A stretch of 64,000 bases of DNA, from contig NZ_MSGO01000036.1 of assembly GCF_001929375.1 (NCBI RefSeq), positions 19,323-83,322 on the forward strand, in the 5' to 3' direction. Source of the stretch: Actinomyces oris. GTDB taxonomy: Bacteria; Actinomycetota; Actinomycetes; Actinomycetales; Actinomycetaceae. The position numbers and the translations under genes were made by a program. Numbering within the stretch: the stretch's first letter is position 1; each line of letters starts with the position of its first letter. The notes beneath the pieces were generated by a model, which was not told the DNA's origin, ran no database searches, and saw only the letters and a program-made list of their open reading frames with translations. Positions 19,794 through 29,044 of the stretch are shown here, piece after piece.

Positions 19794-20984
19794 TCAGGTG
19801 AGCAGGACCTTCAGGACGGCAGGGGCGGCGAAGCGGCGCGGCTGCGAACCGGTCTCGACGACGTCGAGCACCCCGATGTCAGCCAGCTGGGCAACCAGGC
19901 CGTTGGCGCGCCCGTACGAGATGCCGAGGGCCGCCTCGACCTTGCGCACCGTGAAGCTCGGATTCGCGACCGCGAAGTCGACGAGGTCAAGGGCGTGTGC
20001 GGACCGCAGGCTGGAGGCGCGCACCGTCTCCTTGAGGCTCTGGTGCGCAGCGGCCAGGGCGAGCATCTGATGACGCGTGCTGGAGGCCGCCGCGGCCAGC
20101 CCCTGGGAGAAGAAGGCCAGGAAGGTGTCCCAGTCGCCGTGGGTGCTGACTCGCAGCAACGCGTCGTAGTAATCGGCGCGACGCTCCTCGAACCACGGCG
20201 AGACCGTCAACGTGGGTTCGCTGAGAACTCCCGAGCTCAGGAGGGTGAGTACGATGAGGAACCGCCCCAGGCGCCCGTTGCCGTCCCGGAAGGGGTGAAG
20301 AGTCTCGAACTGGTAGTGGGCCATGCCCGCGGCGATGATCGGGTCGATGTCTCCAGTGTGGTCCTCATGCAGCCAGTCGACGAGGGCACGCACGCCGGCG
20401 CGAAGATGATCCCCAGGAGGTGCGGGAACGAACCGGCTTGCATGGATCGGGGCCGTGCTGTGCGCACCGGGCCGGCGGCCGATCATGACCTGGGTGTCGC
20501 GCAGGCGACCTGAGGCCGACTCAAGGGGAGTGCCCCTCATGAGCTCGCCCTGAAGGTCTTCGATGAGCGACAGGGTGATAGGGCGCCCCTCCTGTGCCCA
20601 CAGGAAACCGCTGTTGGCCATGCGGACGTAGTTGAGGATCTCCGTCATCTCGGCGGTCGCGGGGGCGTCGTCGTCGGCGGTGAGCACCTCGCGCAGGGGG
20701 GCGTATGTGCCCTCCAGGGCCGACGTCGACTGAGCCTCGCGCCGTAGGGACGGGGATCGCAGCAGGTAGGGGTTCGGCAGCTGCTGGGCCGTGGCGTCGA
20801 GGGCGGCCAGTGCACGGCCGGCTGCCGCCACCATGCGGTAGGTGCCTCCGCTGAGGGGCGGCTCGTCGGAGCCGAGTGGGGTGGGGATGAAGGCCTTGTG
20901 CTGCCAGTTGCCGGTCACCGGGTCGGAGCCGGTGATGTCGACCAGTTCCCCCATGGTGTCGTTGACGAACATGCTCACGTCCAT
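19794..20984 (-). CDS. Fic-domain protein (probable AMP transferase) with built-in inhibitory helix
   Basis: A 396-residue Fic protein. The catalytic motif HPFRDGNGRLGRF (about 231-243) matches the full HxFx(D/E)GNGRxxR consensus, so AMPylation is likely possible. Near residue 90 is TSALEG, the (S/T)xxxE(G/N) inhibitory helix, placing it in the class with the inhibitory motif upstream of the Fic core. The C-terminal 70 residues contain a winged-helix-like segment (FTVRKVEAALGISYGRANGLVAQL). It resembles the Fic/DOC proteins of unknown target common in bacteria. It stands between family C palindromes and two paralogous membrane protein genes. Confidence 0.9.
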   Translation of the reverse strand: MDVSMFVNDTMGELVDITGSDPVTGNWQHKAFIPTPLGSDEPPLSGGTYRMVAAAGRALAALDATAQQLPNPYLLRSPSLRREAQSTSALEGTYAPLREVLTADDDAPATAEMTEILNYVRMANSGFLWAQEGRPITLSLIEDLQGELMRGTPLESASGRLRDTQVMIGRRPGAHSTAPIHASRFVPAPPGDHLRAGVRALVDWLHEDHTGDIDPIIAAGMAHYQFETLHPFRDGNGRLGRFLIVLTLLSSGVLSEPTLTVSPWFEERRADYYDALLRVSTHGDWDTFLAFFSQGLAAAASSTRHQMLALAAAHQSLKETVRASSLRSAHALDLVDFAVANPSFTVRKVEAALGISYGRANGLVAQLADIGVLDVVETGSQPRRFAAPAVLKVLLT

Positions 20985-21142
20985 GATGTCATCCTAGTGG
21001 CGGTTGTGTGACATCTAAAGAGGGTGGATTGCACACATTGGCGACTTGTCGAACATCTCGGGTGGGTGTGTGTCTGGAAGCGGGCATGTGTGGGGCTGTG
21101 CGCCGGTGACTGCCGCCGTGGGGTTCCGTTGTGGACGGGGCC

Positions 21143-21274
21143 TTCGACGCCGTCGGGGACATTTCTGTGCGGTCGGGGGCGTTCGACGCCGTCGGGGACC
21201 GGAATCCTGTCCCCGGACGCGCAGGATGTCCCCCTCCGCAGCGGCGTGCACCCGGCCGCGCGGAATGTCCCCGG
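21143..21274. repeat. Family C palindromic block, copy 2
   Basis: It holds two direct copies of TTCGACGCCGTCGGGGAC about 40 bases apart, then an inner palindrome (GGGGACCGGAATCCTGTCCCC, minus one base) and a right end CGGAATGTCCCCGG that pairs with the left GGGGACATTTC. It lies between fic and the second membrane paralogue. The rest of the 20985-21403 gap contains no convincing gene. Confidence 0.85.
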
Positions 21275-21403
21275 CCGCACTGTGCAGCGCTGGGTCAAGT
21301 GGTGGAGCCACCACTCGTGGGAGGGGCGTTGCCTGTCTGGGGCTGGTCGTGGTCAGCGTCTGCGTCGGGCGCCGACGGCGGGGTCAAGCGATGGGTGCAT
21401 CAC

Positions 21404-22390
21404 TCAAGGGAGAGGGTTCTCTGCCTGGGACTGGATGTGCTCAGGGGCTGCATCGTGGTGCGGTGGTGCGGGTGATGACTGGTGAGTCGGATTCGGCTCA
21501 GGCTGCGAGGGTGGTGCGTCGGCTGTCTCCTCCTGCTCGGGTGGGGTGCGCACCAGTTGGGCGGCCCGCCAGACCTCGTCGAGCCGGGCCTCGACCCGAG
21601 AGCGGGCGTCGTCGAGCCGTGAGGGCTTCACCGTCAGGGTGAGTCTCGAGAGGAGAACTGGCCTGGCCGGCTCGGCACCTGCGGCAGGTGGGTTGTAAAC
21701 GGCCTGTACCTGGACGCGCCTCCGGCGCGTCGGAACCTCCTGAACTCCGAGCTCGTCGCGGCTGGAAGGCAGGGGGAGGGTGAACGCGGCCAGGCTCGCG
21801 GCCGCCATGCCGTGTGGCGTCATGCGCACCGCGATTGCCCGCCGGCGTACGGCGGCGCATGTCAGGACCACGAACAGCCCGGCAACAAGGAAGATCATGC
21901 CCCAGACGGCCTTGTCGAACAGTTCTTGGGTGGATTCGTTGAAGATCAGGGGGTATGGGACGGCTATCACGATGAACGGGGAGGCCACCAGCAGCATGCC
22001 CGCGAGCATCGCCCATAGCATGCCCGCGGCGCGGCTGTTGGGGTCCTTAGCGACGTGGAGGAACCGTGCCGACGCGATATCGCGATGGGTCACGGTTGAG
22101 TTCTTGGTGAGCCACCGGTTCGTGCCCTTGAAGCAGAAGACTGCCCCAAAGGTGACGGCGGTCAGCATGAAGCTATAGGTGGTCGTGACCGTGACTATCT
22201 GAGCCGCCCCATTACCTACGCTGCTGCTCTCGCTGGGGTATCTCGCAGCTTCCTCCATGGAAGCCAGTGCGTAGCCGGCCAGGAACAGGGCAGCCGGGAG
22301 AAGGAGCACGATGCCGACAGCGATCAGAGTGAGCAGGCACCCGAGCACCATGGTCCCGGTGGTGGGGCGGGAGCGGATGTAGATCGCCAC
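21404..22390 (-). CDS. Uncharacterised four-helix membrane protein, paralogue 2
   Basis: A 328-residue protein from a GTG at 22390 behind AGGAGGG. It aligns with paralogue 1 throughout: MAIYIRSRP start, FKGTNRWLTKNSTVTHRD, the SRAAGMLWAMLAG helix, VKPSRLDDAR, and a C-terminal EVWRAAQL helix with an acidic Pro-rich tail that here is longer and ends HDAAPEHIQ. Four transmembrane helices are predicted. About 85 bases upstream of the start are conserved with paralogue 1, so the duplication included the promoter and the edge of the family C block. Confidence 0.6.
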   Translation of the reverse strand: MAIYIRSRPTTGTMVLGCLLTLIAVGIVLLLPAALFLAGYALASMEEAARYPSESSSVGNGAAQIVTVTTTYSFMLTAVTFGAVFCFKGTNRWLTKNSTVTHRDIASARFLHVAKDPNSRAAGMLWAMLAGMLLVASPFIVIAVPYPLIFNESTQELFDKAVWGMIFLVAGLFVVLTCAAVRRRAIAVRMTPHGMAAASLAAFTLPLPSSRDELGVQEVPTRRRRVQVQAVYNPPAAGAEPARPVLLSRLTLTVKPSRLDDARSRVEARLDEVWRAAQLVRTPPEQEETADAPPSQPEPNPTHQSSPAPPHHDAAPEHIQSQAENPLP

Positions 22391-22450
22391 GGGTCACCCT
22401 CCTGAAAATTGATAGCAGGTCAGTTGCAGCATAGTTGGTTCGGTGGGGGC

Positions 22451-22586
22451 GTTCGACGCCGTTGGGGACATTTCTGTGCGGTCGGGGGCATTCGACGCCG
22501 TCGGGGACCGGGATCCCGTCCCCGGACGCGCAGGATGTCCCCCCTCCGCAGCGGCGTGCACCCGGCCGTGCGGAATGTCCCTGGCC
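22451..22586. repeat. Family C palindromic block, copy 3
   Basis: Nearly identical to copy 2 over 130 bases, with the same two hallmark units. It lies upstream of the second membrane paralogue and, with copy 2, brackets it. The stretch from 22590 to 22829 before trxA is a Gly/Arg-codon-like GC-rich sequence without a supported gene. Confidence 0.85.
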
Positions 22587-22829
22587 GCAGGAGGTGGGTG
22601 GGGGCGGGCGGCGCAAGCAGGAGGGCGGCGCAGGCAGAAGGGGTTGCGGCATCGGCAAGAGGATGCAGGCCGGCGGGAGGCCGGGAGGCAACGGCGGGAG
22701 GATGCGCGGTACCGGCAGCAAGCCGGGCGGCCCCGTCACGAGGATTGCCGGCCTCAGGAATAGGCCGGGCCCCGGCCGTGTTGGCCGCAGTGGAACCCAT
22801 CTGTCTCCACAGTCTTGAAAGGAACACCC

Positions 22830-23210
22830 ATGGCCACCAAGAACATCACCGGCCCCGAGTTCAAGGACACCATCCACGGCGAGGGCATCACCATCGTCGA
22901 CTTCTGGGCCTCCTGGTGCGGCCCGTGCATGCGCTTCGCCCCCATCTACGAGAAGGCCTCCGAGGCCAACCCGGACATCACCTTCGCCAAGGTCGACACC
23001 GAGGCCGAGCAGGACCTGGCCGGGGCCCTGGGCATCTCCTCGATCCCCACGCTCATGGTCTTCCGTGACAATGTGCTGGTCTACCGCGAGGCCGGCGCCC
23101 TGCCCGCCCCCGCGCTGGACTCCCTCATCACGCAGGTGCGCGAGCTCGACATGGACGAGCTCAAGGCCAAGATCGCCGCGGAGGAAGCCGCCTCCGGCAC
23201 TCAGGCCTGA
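22830..23210 (+). CDS. trxA: Thioredoxin
   Basis: A 126-residue thioredoxin with the active site WCGPCMRF (Cys at about 32 and 35) after IVDFWASW, and the cis-Pro loop ISSIPTLMVF. A short extension of about 20 residues rich in Ala/Glu follows the fold. A GAAAGGA ribosome site fits the ATG at 22830. It works as a general disulphide reductase in the cytoplasm. A terminator follows. Confidence 0.92.
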   Translation: MATKNITGPEFKDTIHGEGITIVDFWASWCGPCMRFAPIYEKASEANPDITFAKVDTEAEQDLAGALGISSIPTLMVFRDNVLVYREAGALPAPALDSLITQVRELDMDELKAKIAAEEAASGTQA

Positions 23211-23225
23211 CCCGTCACGCACCGC

Positions 23226-23293
23226 GGGGCCGTCCTTCGGCCCCTGTAGCTGTCCGACGTCGCCCGGGAACCCGCCGTTTCCGGGCGACGTCG
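23226..23293 (+). terminator. Double hairpin terminator after trxA
   Basis: A small hairpin (GGGGCCG with CGGCCCC) is followed by a long one with arms CGACGTCGCCCGGGAA and TTTCCGGGCGACGTCG (about 23255-23270 and 23278-23293), then TCGTCTGTT. It ends trxA transcription before the macrodomain gene. Confidence 0.75.
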
Positions 23294-23348
23294 TCGTCTG
23301 TTACCCGGCTCGCCCACCCAAGGGCAGAACATTACGTTTTGATATCCT

Positions 23349-24290
23349 ATGATGGCCCGCGTGAAGTTGGAGTCCCACGTCAGTCACGCTGTCAGAGCCC
23401 GATGGGCGGTCCCCGTCGGCGCCTCGGGCCGCGACGCACTGGTACGCCACCTCGTCTACGCCTTCCTGCGCTCCGACCCCGAGGGGGCCACGGACTGGAT
23501 CGACTCGACGGTCCCCACCGACCCCGACGAGCTGCGCACCATGCTCGACTTCCTCCTCACCGCCCGCCCCCCGGCGCCCCTGCCCGAGGACATCGCCGCC
23601 GACCTCGACACCCTCCTGGAGGCCGAGGCCGCCGAGCGCGGCATGGTCGACGCCACCGAGATCCCGCCCCTGGCCATCACCGACCACGTCCCCGGCCTGC
23701 TGGGCCGCAACGTGGCCTTCTGGCGCGGCGACCTCACTCGGCTGCGCGCCGGCGCCGTTCTCAACGCCGCCAACTCCGGGATGCTCGGCTGCTTCGCCCC
23801 CGGGCACCGTTGCATCGACAACATCATCCACGCCGTCGCCGGGCCGGCCCTGCGCGCCGAGTGCGCCCGCTACATGACCTGGGCGGAGACCTTCGACCCC
23901 ACCCGCCGCCAGGGCGGGGAGCCCGCCGGCCGGGCCGTCTTCACCGGCGGCTACCACCTGCCGGCCCAGCACGTCATCCACTCGGTGGGGCCCGTCATCG
24001 AGGACGGGCGCAAGCCCACGCTGCGCGACCGGCGCCTGCTGTCCTCGTGCTACACGAGCGTCCTCAACGTCGCGCACGCCGCGGGGCTGGGCAGCGTCGG
24101 CCTGTGCTCGCTGTCCACAGGCGTCTTCGGTTACCCCAAGCGGCAGGCCGCCCTGGTGACCCTGGAGACGATCGGCCGCTGGCTGGCGGCCCACCCCGAC
24201 TCCCGGATGCGTATCGTCATCAGCCTCAACGCCGACGTCGACGTCGCCGCCTACGAGGCCGCCCTCGCCCCGCCGCCCTGGAGGCCTTAA
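23349..24290 (+). CDS. Zinc-dependent macrodomain protein-ADP-ribose hydrolase
   Basis: A 313-residue protein. About 115 N-terminal residues of helical lead precede a macrodomain: FWRGDLTRL, AVLNAANSGM, then GCFAPGHRCIDNIIHAVAG, whose C-x-x-x-x-H-x-C pattern is the zinc site of the bacterial Zn-macro class. HVIHSVGPV and CSLSTGVFGYPK close the ADP-ribose pocket. These enzymes remove ADP-ribose from proteins and in some bacteria act with a sirtuin of the SirTM type and lipoate-linked targets. No such partner is adjacent here. The ATG at 23349 is used; an out-of-frame overlapping ORF is a shadow. Confidence 0.85.
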   Translation: MMARVKLESHVSHAVRARWAVPVGASGRDALVRHLVYAFLRSDPEGATDWIDSTVPTDPDELRTMLDFLLTARPPAPLPEDIAADLDTLLEAEAAERGMVDATEIPPLAITDHVPGLLGRNVAFWRGDLTRLRAGAVLNAANSGMLGCFAPGHRCIDNIIHAVAGPALRAECARYMTWAETFDPTRRQGGEPAGRAVFTGGYHLPAQHVIHSVGPVIEDGRKPTLRDRRLLSSCYTSVLNVAHAAGLGSVGLCSLSTGVFGYPKRQAALVTLETIGRWLAAHPDSRMRIVISLNADVDVAAYEAALAPPPWRP

Positions 24291-24326
24291 GGGGCGGGGG
24301 TTCTCCACTTTCAGCGCGCCCGAGGG

Positions 24327-24450
24327 GGCGCACTGCACGAGGGCCGGGAACCACTGGAGGAGGGCCGGGTGCACTCCGTGTAGGTGGGGCTTTCGTGCAG
24401 TACGCACAACTCGCGGCCAGTAGATCCCCAACCTCGTGCAGTACTGTGCG
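24327..24450. repeat. Single-copy imperfect palindrome after the macrodomain gene
   Basis: Left arm GCACTGCACGAGG and right arm CCTCGTGCAGTACTGTGC are about 80 bases apart, with an internal CGTGCAGTACGC. The layout resembles the other palindrome families, but no second copy is seen in this window. It lies between convergent genes (macrodomain plus, hemL minus). Confidence 0.6.
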
Positions 24451-24517
24451 GTTCCAATTGCTGACGGCGAACCCGGTCCGCTGGTTATGCCTGCAGGCCA
24501 GGCCCTCCGAGGGGCGG

Positions 24518-25966
24518 TCAGTTCGCCTGGGCCCGGGCCGCGGCGCGGGCGGCCGCCGGGGCCGCAGCCGCAATCGCCTCCAGCTCCGCCTCGCCGTGCG
24601 CGGCCGAGACGAACCAGGCCTCGAAGACCGACGGCGGCAGGCCCACCCCCGCCTCGAGGAAGGCGTGGAAGAAGGGCCCGTAGCGCCAGGTCTCCTGGGA
24701 GCGGGCGGCCTCGTAGTCGCTCACGCCCCGCTCGGCGGCCCGCCGCCCGAACATGAAGGAGAACAGCGAGCCCGCCCGCTGCACGCGGTGGGGCACACCC
24801 TGCTCAGTCAGGGCCGCCGAGACCACCTCACCGATGGTCCGGGCGCGGGTGGCCACCGAGGCGTAGACGGCGTCGTCGGCCAGCTGGAGCGTGGCCAGGC
24901 CGGCCGCCGTGGCCAGCGGGTTCCCCGAGAGCGTGCCCGCCTGGTAGACGGGGCCGTCCGGCGCCAGCAGGTCCATGACCTCCGTGCCTCCGCCGACGGC
25001 GGCCAGCGGCATCCCGCCGCCCACGACCTTCCCGAAGGTCACCAGGTCCGGCACCCAGGCGGCGCGCTCGCGCCAGTCGGCACCCGGCCAGGAGGGGGCA
25101 TCGGCATCGGCGGGCTCAGTGGCCAGGCCCGGCAGGTCCACGGTCCAGCCGTCGACGGCCTCCAGGCCCCACCAGCCGGCCGGGCCCACGCGGAAGCCGG
25201 TGAGGACCTCATCGAGGATCATGAGCGCGCCGTGCTCGGCGCTCACCCGGCGGATCGCGGCGTTGAAGCCGGGCGCGGGCGGCACGATCCCCATATTGGC
25301 CGGGGCGCCCTCGGTGATGACCGCGGCGATCTCGGCGCCCCGCTCGGCGAAGCAGGCCTCCAGGGCGGCGACGTCGTTGTAGGGCAGGACGATCGTCTGG
25401 GCGGCCACCGCCGCGGGCACACCGGCGCTGCCCGGCAGGCCGCCGGTGGCCAGGCCCGAGCCGGCCGCCGCGAGCAGGCCGTCACTGTGCCCGTGGTAGC
25501 AGCCCGCGAACTTCACCACCAGGTCGCGGCCCGTGGCGCCGCGGGCCAGGCGCACGGCCGTCATCGTCGCCTCGGTGCCGGTGGACACGAAGCGCACCTT
25601 CTGCGCGGCCGGTACCCGGCGGCGCACCTCCTCGGCCAGGAGCGTCTCCGTGGCGGTGGGGGCGCCGAAGGACAGGCCGCGGGCGGCGGCCGCCTGGACC
25701 GCGGCGACGACCTCCGGGTGGGCGTGACCCAGGAGCGCCGGGCCCCAGGAGCCCACCAGGTCCACGTAGCTGCGGCCCTCGACGTCGGTGACGTGGGCGC
25801 CGCTCGCCGAGGCGATGAACCGCGGCGTGCCGCCCACCGAGCCGAAGGCGCGCACGGGGGAGTCGACGCCCCCGGGGATGACGGCGCGAGCCGCCTCGAA
25901 CAGGGAGGTGTTGGTCGAAGCGGCGGTGCTGGAGGGCCGGCCTGTGGGCTGCGATTGCTGAGTCAC
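24518..25966 (-). CDS. hemL: Glutamate-1-semialdehyde 2,1-aminomutase
   Basis: A 482-residue PLP enzyme making 5-aminolevulinate from glutamate semialdehyde, the step after HemA. Signature parts are [60 protein letters not shown], the [13 protein letters not shown] strand (read as [13 protein letters not shown]) and the PLP lysine in [13 protein letters not shown]. It is about 45 residues longer than usual, largely from an insert around [11 protein letters not shown]. It is transcribed on the minus strand downstream of hemB, separated by a 487-base gap. Confidence 0.95.
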   Translation of the reverse strand: MTQQSQPTGRPSSTAASTNTSLFEAARAVIPGGVDSPVRAFGSVGGTPRFIASASGAHVTDVEGRSYVDLVGSWGPALLGHAHPEVVAAVQAAAARGLSFGAPTATETLLAEEVRRRVPAAQKVRFVSTGTEATMTAVRLARGATGRDLVVKFAGCYHGHSDGLLAAAGSGLATGGLPGSAGVPAAVAAQTIVLPYNDVAALEACFAERGAEIAAVITEGAPANMGIVPPAPGFNAAIRRVSAEHGALMILDEVLTGFRVGPAGWWGLEAVDGWTVDLPGLATEPADADAPSWPGADWRERAAWVPDLVTFGKVVGGGMPLAAVGGGTEVMDLLAPDGPVYQAGTLSGNPLATAAGLATLQLADDAVYASVATRARTIGEVVSAALTEQGVPHRVQRAGSLFSFMFGRRAAERGVSDYEAARSQETWRYGPFFHAFLEAGVGLPPSVFEAWFVSAAHGEAELEAIAAAAPAAARAAARAQAN

Positions 25967-26106
25967 GGTGATCCTGTCGATGAACTGGTCAGGGCCGGTT
26001 CGGGCCAGCCGTACCGGGTGGGACTGCCTCTCAAACTACCTGACTGAGGCCGTCTGCCGTGGCGTTGAACGTGGCGTTGACCGGTTGGGAACGCGGGAGA
26101 GGTGAA

Positions 26107-26232
26107 AGTGTCCGTTGTGGCGACTTTTCAGGTGGTCGTCACCGACTCCTTCTTGCAGTATCCCAGGTCAGAGGGTGGTTACTTCCAGATACTGAATGAG
26201 GTGGGAGTTGAAAAGTCGCCACCGTGGACACT
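26107..26232. repeat. Family D palindrome, copy 1
   Basis: Arms GTGTCCGTTGTGGCGACTTTTCA (read in parts, about 26107-26129) and its mate at about 26209-26232 flank about 80 bases. Copy 2 lies on the other side of hemB. The remainder of the hemB-hemL gap (26233-26453) holds a CGTACTTCC/GTACTTCCCC repeat but no gene. Confidence 0.8.
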
Positions 26233-26453
26233 TTGGCGACGTGATGACGCTGGGGACCGTTGGCTATGACGGGCAGCGAGACCGGTCCGAGGAGCTGAAG
26301 CGCCTCGAAGCAGGTGGGAAGGACGTACTTCCGGGCGCGCTGGGGAGACGTCGCTAGTTGTACTTCCCCGTGGGGCCGGAGGCGTGTCCATAGCGAGTAC
26401 TTTGCCTGGTCGGGGCCCCGGGGCGCCCCCGTTGCCGCAATCTGTTGCAGGAC

Positions 26454-27503
26454 CTACCTCAGGGCCGGGTTCTCGGCGATCTCCCGGGCCCAGTAGGTCA
26501 GGACCATGTCCGCCCCCGCGCGCACGATGCCCAGCACCGACTCGGCGATGACGCGCTCGCGGTCGATCCACCCGCGCTGCGCGGCCGCCTCCACCATCGC
26601 GTACTCGCCGCTGACCTGGTAGGCGGCCACCGGCACCGGTGAGGCGGCGGCGACGTCGGCCAGCACATCCAGGTAGGGGCCGGCCGGCTTGACCATGACG
26701 ATGTCCGCGCCCTCTGCGATGTCGAGCATCACCTCGCGCATGCCCTCGCGGCGATTGGCCGGATCCTGCTGGTAGGCGCGCCGGTCGCCGGTGAGTGTGG
26801 AGCCCACGGCCTCCCGGAACGGCCCGAAGTAGGCCGAGGCGTACTTCGCCGAGTAGGCCAGGATCGCGACGTCATCGTGGCCGGTGGCGTCCAGGGCGGC
26901 GCGGATCGCGGCGACCTGCCCGTCCATCATCCCCGAGGGCGAGACCATGTGCGCCCCGGCCTCGGCCTGGGAGATGGCCATGGCCTGGTAGGTGGCCAGG
27001 GTGGCGTCGTTGTCGACCTCGCCGGCGCGTGGGCCGCCGGGGCGAATGAGGCCGCAGTGGCCGTGGCTGGTGAACTCATCCAGGCAGGTGTCCGCGCACA
27101 CGACGACCTCGTCCCCCACCTCCTCGCGCACGGCCGCGATCCCGCGGTTGAGGATGCCGTCCTCCGCCCAGGCCGCCGTACCGGCCTCGTCCCGGGTCGC
27201 GGGAACGCCGAAGAGGTCGATGGCGCCGATGCCTGCCTCGGCGCAGGCGGCGGCCTCGCGGCGCAGCGAGTCCAGCGTGTGCTGGACGACCCCCGGCATC
27301 GCCTCCACGGGGCGGGGGACGTCAATGTCCTCGCGCACGAACACCGGCAGGATGAGGGCAGCCGGGGCCACGACGTGCTCGCGCGCCAGGCGCCGCATCG
27401 CCGGGGTGGTGCGCAGGCGCCGAGGGCGGACCGCGGGGGCCTGCGGGTCGGGGACGGAGCGGCGCGACAGGAAATCGGCGGCCGGTCGGAGGGCGTCTGT
27501 CAT
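26454..27503 (-). CDS. hemB: Delta-aminolevulinic acid dehydratase (porphobilinogen synthase)
   Basis: A 349-residue enzyme condensing two aminolevulinates to porphobilinogen. The metal-binding Cys cluster VVCADTCLDEFTSHGHCG (about 132-149) is the zinc type. Schiff-base lysines lie in LAYSAKYASAYFGPF and MVKPAGPYLD. The N-terminus has FLSRRSVPDPQAPAVRPRRLR then RRLAREHVVAP. The ATG at 27503 has AGGAG eight bases upstream, so the eight codons before it are excluded. The gene stands alone between two family D palindromes, cut off from the rest of the hem genes by both. Confidence 0.96.
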   Translation of the reverse strand: MTDALRPAADFLSRRSVPDPQAPAVRPRRLRTTPAMRRLAREHVVAPAALILPVFVREDIDVPRPVEAMPGVVQHTLDSLRREAAACAEAGIGAIDLFGVPATRDEAGTAAWAEDGILNRGIAAVREEVGDEVVVCADTCLDEFTSHGHCGLIRPGGPRAGEVDNDATLATYQAMAISQAEAGAHMVSPSGMMDGQVAAIRAALDATGHDDVAILAYSAKYASAYFGPFREAVGSTLTGDRRAYQQDPANRREGMREVMLDIAEGADIVMVKPAGPYLDVLADVAAASPVPVAAYQVSGEYAMVEAAAQRGWIDRERVIAESVLGIVRAGADMVLTYWAREIAENPALR

Positions 27504-27621
27504 GAAGTGCTCCTGGTGGTCGTCCAAAGTGTTGGAATGACTGGGATGGTGCGGATTGGGTTTGTGAGGGGGTCTGTGCAGGGGACACTCGCGTCGGACT
27601 GGGAGGCTGCGAGGTGGTTCC

Positions 27622-27767
27622 GTGTCACGAATGGCGACTTTTAGTGTGCCGAGCGGGGGCTGCGGCTCCTGAACTCATCGGAGTATCCGGCCCTGACCTG
27701 GGCGAACACCTGAGAGGTAGGTGTCCCAGGGATTGTGGTGGCGATGAAAAGTCGCCAATCGTGACAC
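27622..27767. repeat. Family D palindrome, copy 2
   Basis: Arms GTGTCACGAATGGCGACTTTT and AAAAGTCGCCAATCGTGACAC pair almost perfectly and flank about 100 bases. Relative to copy 1 the arm tips differ but remain complementary (GTGTCC/GGACAC there, GTGTCACGA/TCGTGACAC here). It lies between hemD and hemB. Confidence 0.82.
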
Positions 27768-27786
27768 TTTTGCCGGTGTGCGGCCA

Positions 27787-29040
27787 TCACGGCGGCTCCT
27801 GAGGGGCAGGAGCGGGGCCCGTGGTGGCCCGGGTGGCGTCGATAGTGGCCTGGAGGACCCCCTCGGGCGTGGGGGAGGGGGCGACGGCAGCGACCGGCAG
27901 GCCGAGCCTGCGGGCGGCCGCCGCCGTGGTGGCGCCAATGGCCACCAACCCAGTTCCCTGCGGCGGGCCGAGCAGATCCAGGACCGCCCGCGTCGTGGAC
28001 GGGGCGGTGAGCACGACCGCGTTCACACCGCCAGTGCCCCACGTGCGCTCCAGGTCCGGGGGCAGCTCGTGGGCGTCGGCCGTGACGGTCGTGTAGGCGG
28101 CCACCTGCTCCACTTCCCAGCCCGCCCGCCGCAGGCCGTCCGCCAGTGCCGGGTCGGCCAAAGCCGAGGCCGGCAGCAGCACCCGCCGCGCCTCCTCCGG
28201 GTCGCCTTGAGGAGAATCGGGAGAATCGCCGAAGGTGTGGGCTCTCCCGTCGGAGTCATCTGGGTCGGAGGTGCTGGGGAAGTTATGGGGGGCCGTGCCT
28301 GAATCCGGGGCTCGGGTGGGGGGTGGGGTGGCTCCCGGCCCGCCGGCGAGGGCGGGCTCGTCCAGGAGGGCGGCGGCCGAGCCTCGGGCCACCAGGTCCG
28401 GGGCGGTGCCGGTGAGCTCGGTCCAGGCCCGCGCGGTTGCCGGCCCGACGACCGCCACCCGCATCGGTGGGATGGTTGAGCGTGGTTGGTGCTGTTCAGG
28501 TGGGGTTGTTGGGGTGTCGTGGTGGGTGCCGGAAGTGTCGGGTTCTTGGCGGAGCCCGTGTTCTCCGGTTGTTGGGCCGACGACTGTCACCCGTGTCGGG
28601 GTGGGTGCTGTGGTGGATTCGTGTTGTCCGGGTGGGGGTGCTGGGGTGCGGGGAGATGCGGCGTGGTACTGGCTGCTGGGCGCGGTGGGTTCTTGACGGA
28701 GCCCGTGGCCCGCGGTCGCCGCGCCGGCTCCGGCTTCCGCGAGCAGGTACGGCGCCAGCGCCTCAACGGTCCGGGCCGAGGTGAGCACCAGCCAGGCCGC
28801 CTCGCCCGCCATGATCCTGCGCGCAGTCGCCTCCAGCGCCGCCGCCTCACCCGCAACTGTCCGCGTCACGGCAGCCCGCAGCACCCTCGCCCCGGCCCGC
28901 TCCAGCGCCGAGGCGATAGGGTCGCGCTCCTTGAGACGCGGCAGCAGAACCACCCGCCCCGACAGTGGCGCCCCGCCGCCTTTCCGGGGGTTGCCCGTGA
29001 GGCGCCCGGCCGAGTCGTTGCGTGAGGTGGACTGCGTCAT
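27787..29040 (-). CDS. hemD: Uroporphyrinogen-III synthase with an inserted repeat segment
   Basis: From the ATG at 29040 this gives 417 residues, against about 260 for most HemD proteins. The core is clear: GRVVLLPRLKERDPIA at the start, WLVLTSARTVEAL (about 83-95), MRVAVVGPATARAW (about 193-206), and a C-terminal half with NAVVLTAPSTTRAVLDLLG and LVAIGATTAAAARRLG. Two inserts lengthen it. One (about 110-192) repeats GHGLRQEP and the RVTVVGPTT strand, so it looks like an internal duplication interrupted by His/Pro/Thr-rich filler. The other (about 225-280) is Asp/Pro/Ser-rich. It starts four bases after the hemC stop and closes the tetrapyrrole ring to uroporphyrinogen III. Confidence 0.88.
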   Translation of the reverse strand: MTQSTSRNDSAGRLTGNPRKGGGAPLSGRVVLLPRLKERDPIASALERAGARVLRAAVTRTVAGEAAALEATARRIMAGEAAWLVLTSARTVEALAPYLLAEAGAGAATAGHGLRQEPTAPSSQYHAASPRTPAPPPGQHESTTAPTPTRVTVVGPTTGEHGLRQEPDTSGTHHDTPTTPPEQHQPRSTIPPMRVAVVGPATARAWTELTGTAPDLVARGSAAALLDEPALAGGPGATPPPTRAPDSGTAPHNFPSTSDPDDSDGRAHTFGDSPDSPQGDPEEARRVLLPASALADPALADGLRRAGWEVEQVAAYTTVTADAHELPPDLERTWGTGGVNAVVLTAPSTTRAVLDLLGPPQGTGLVAIGATTAAAARRLGLPVAAVAPSPTPEGVLQATIDATRATTGPAPAPQEPP

Positions 29041-29044
29041 GGCC

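Noticed and set aside
23339..26047. 902-codon plus-strand frame across the macrodomain gene and antisense to hemL
   Set aside because: It crosses two real genes in a wrong frame and composition (Arg/Gly/His-rich).
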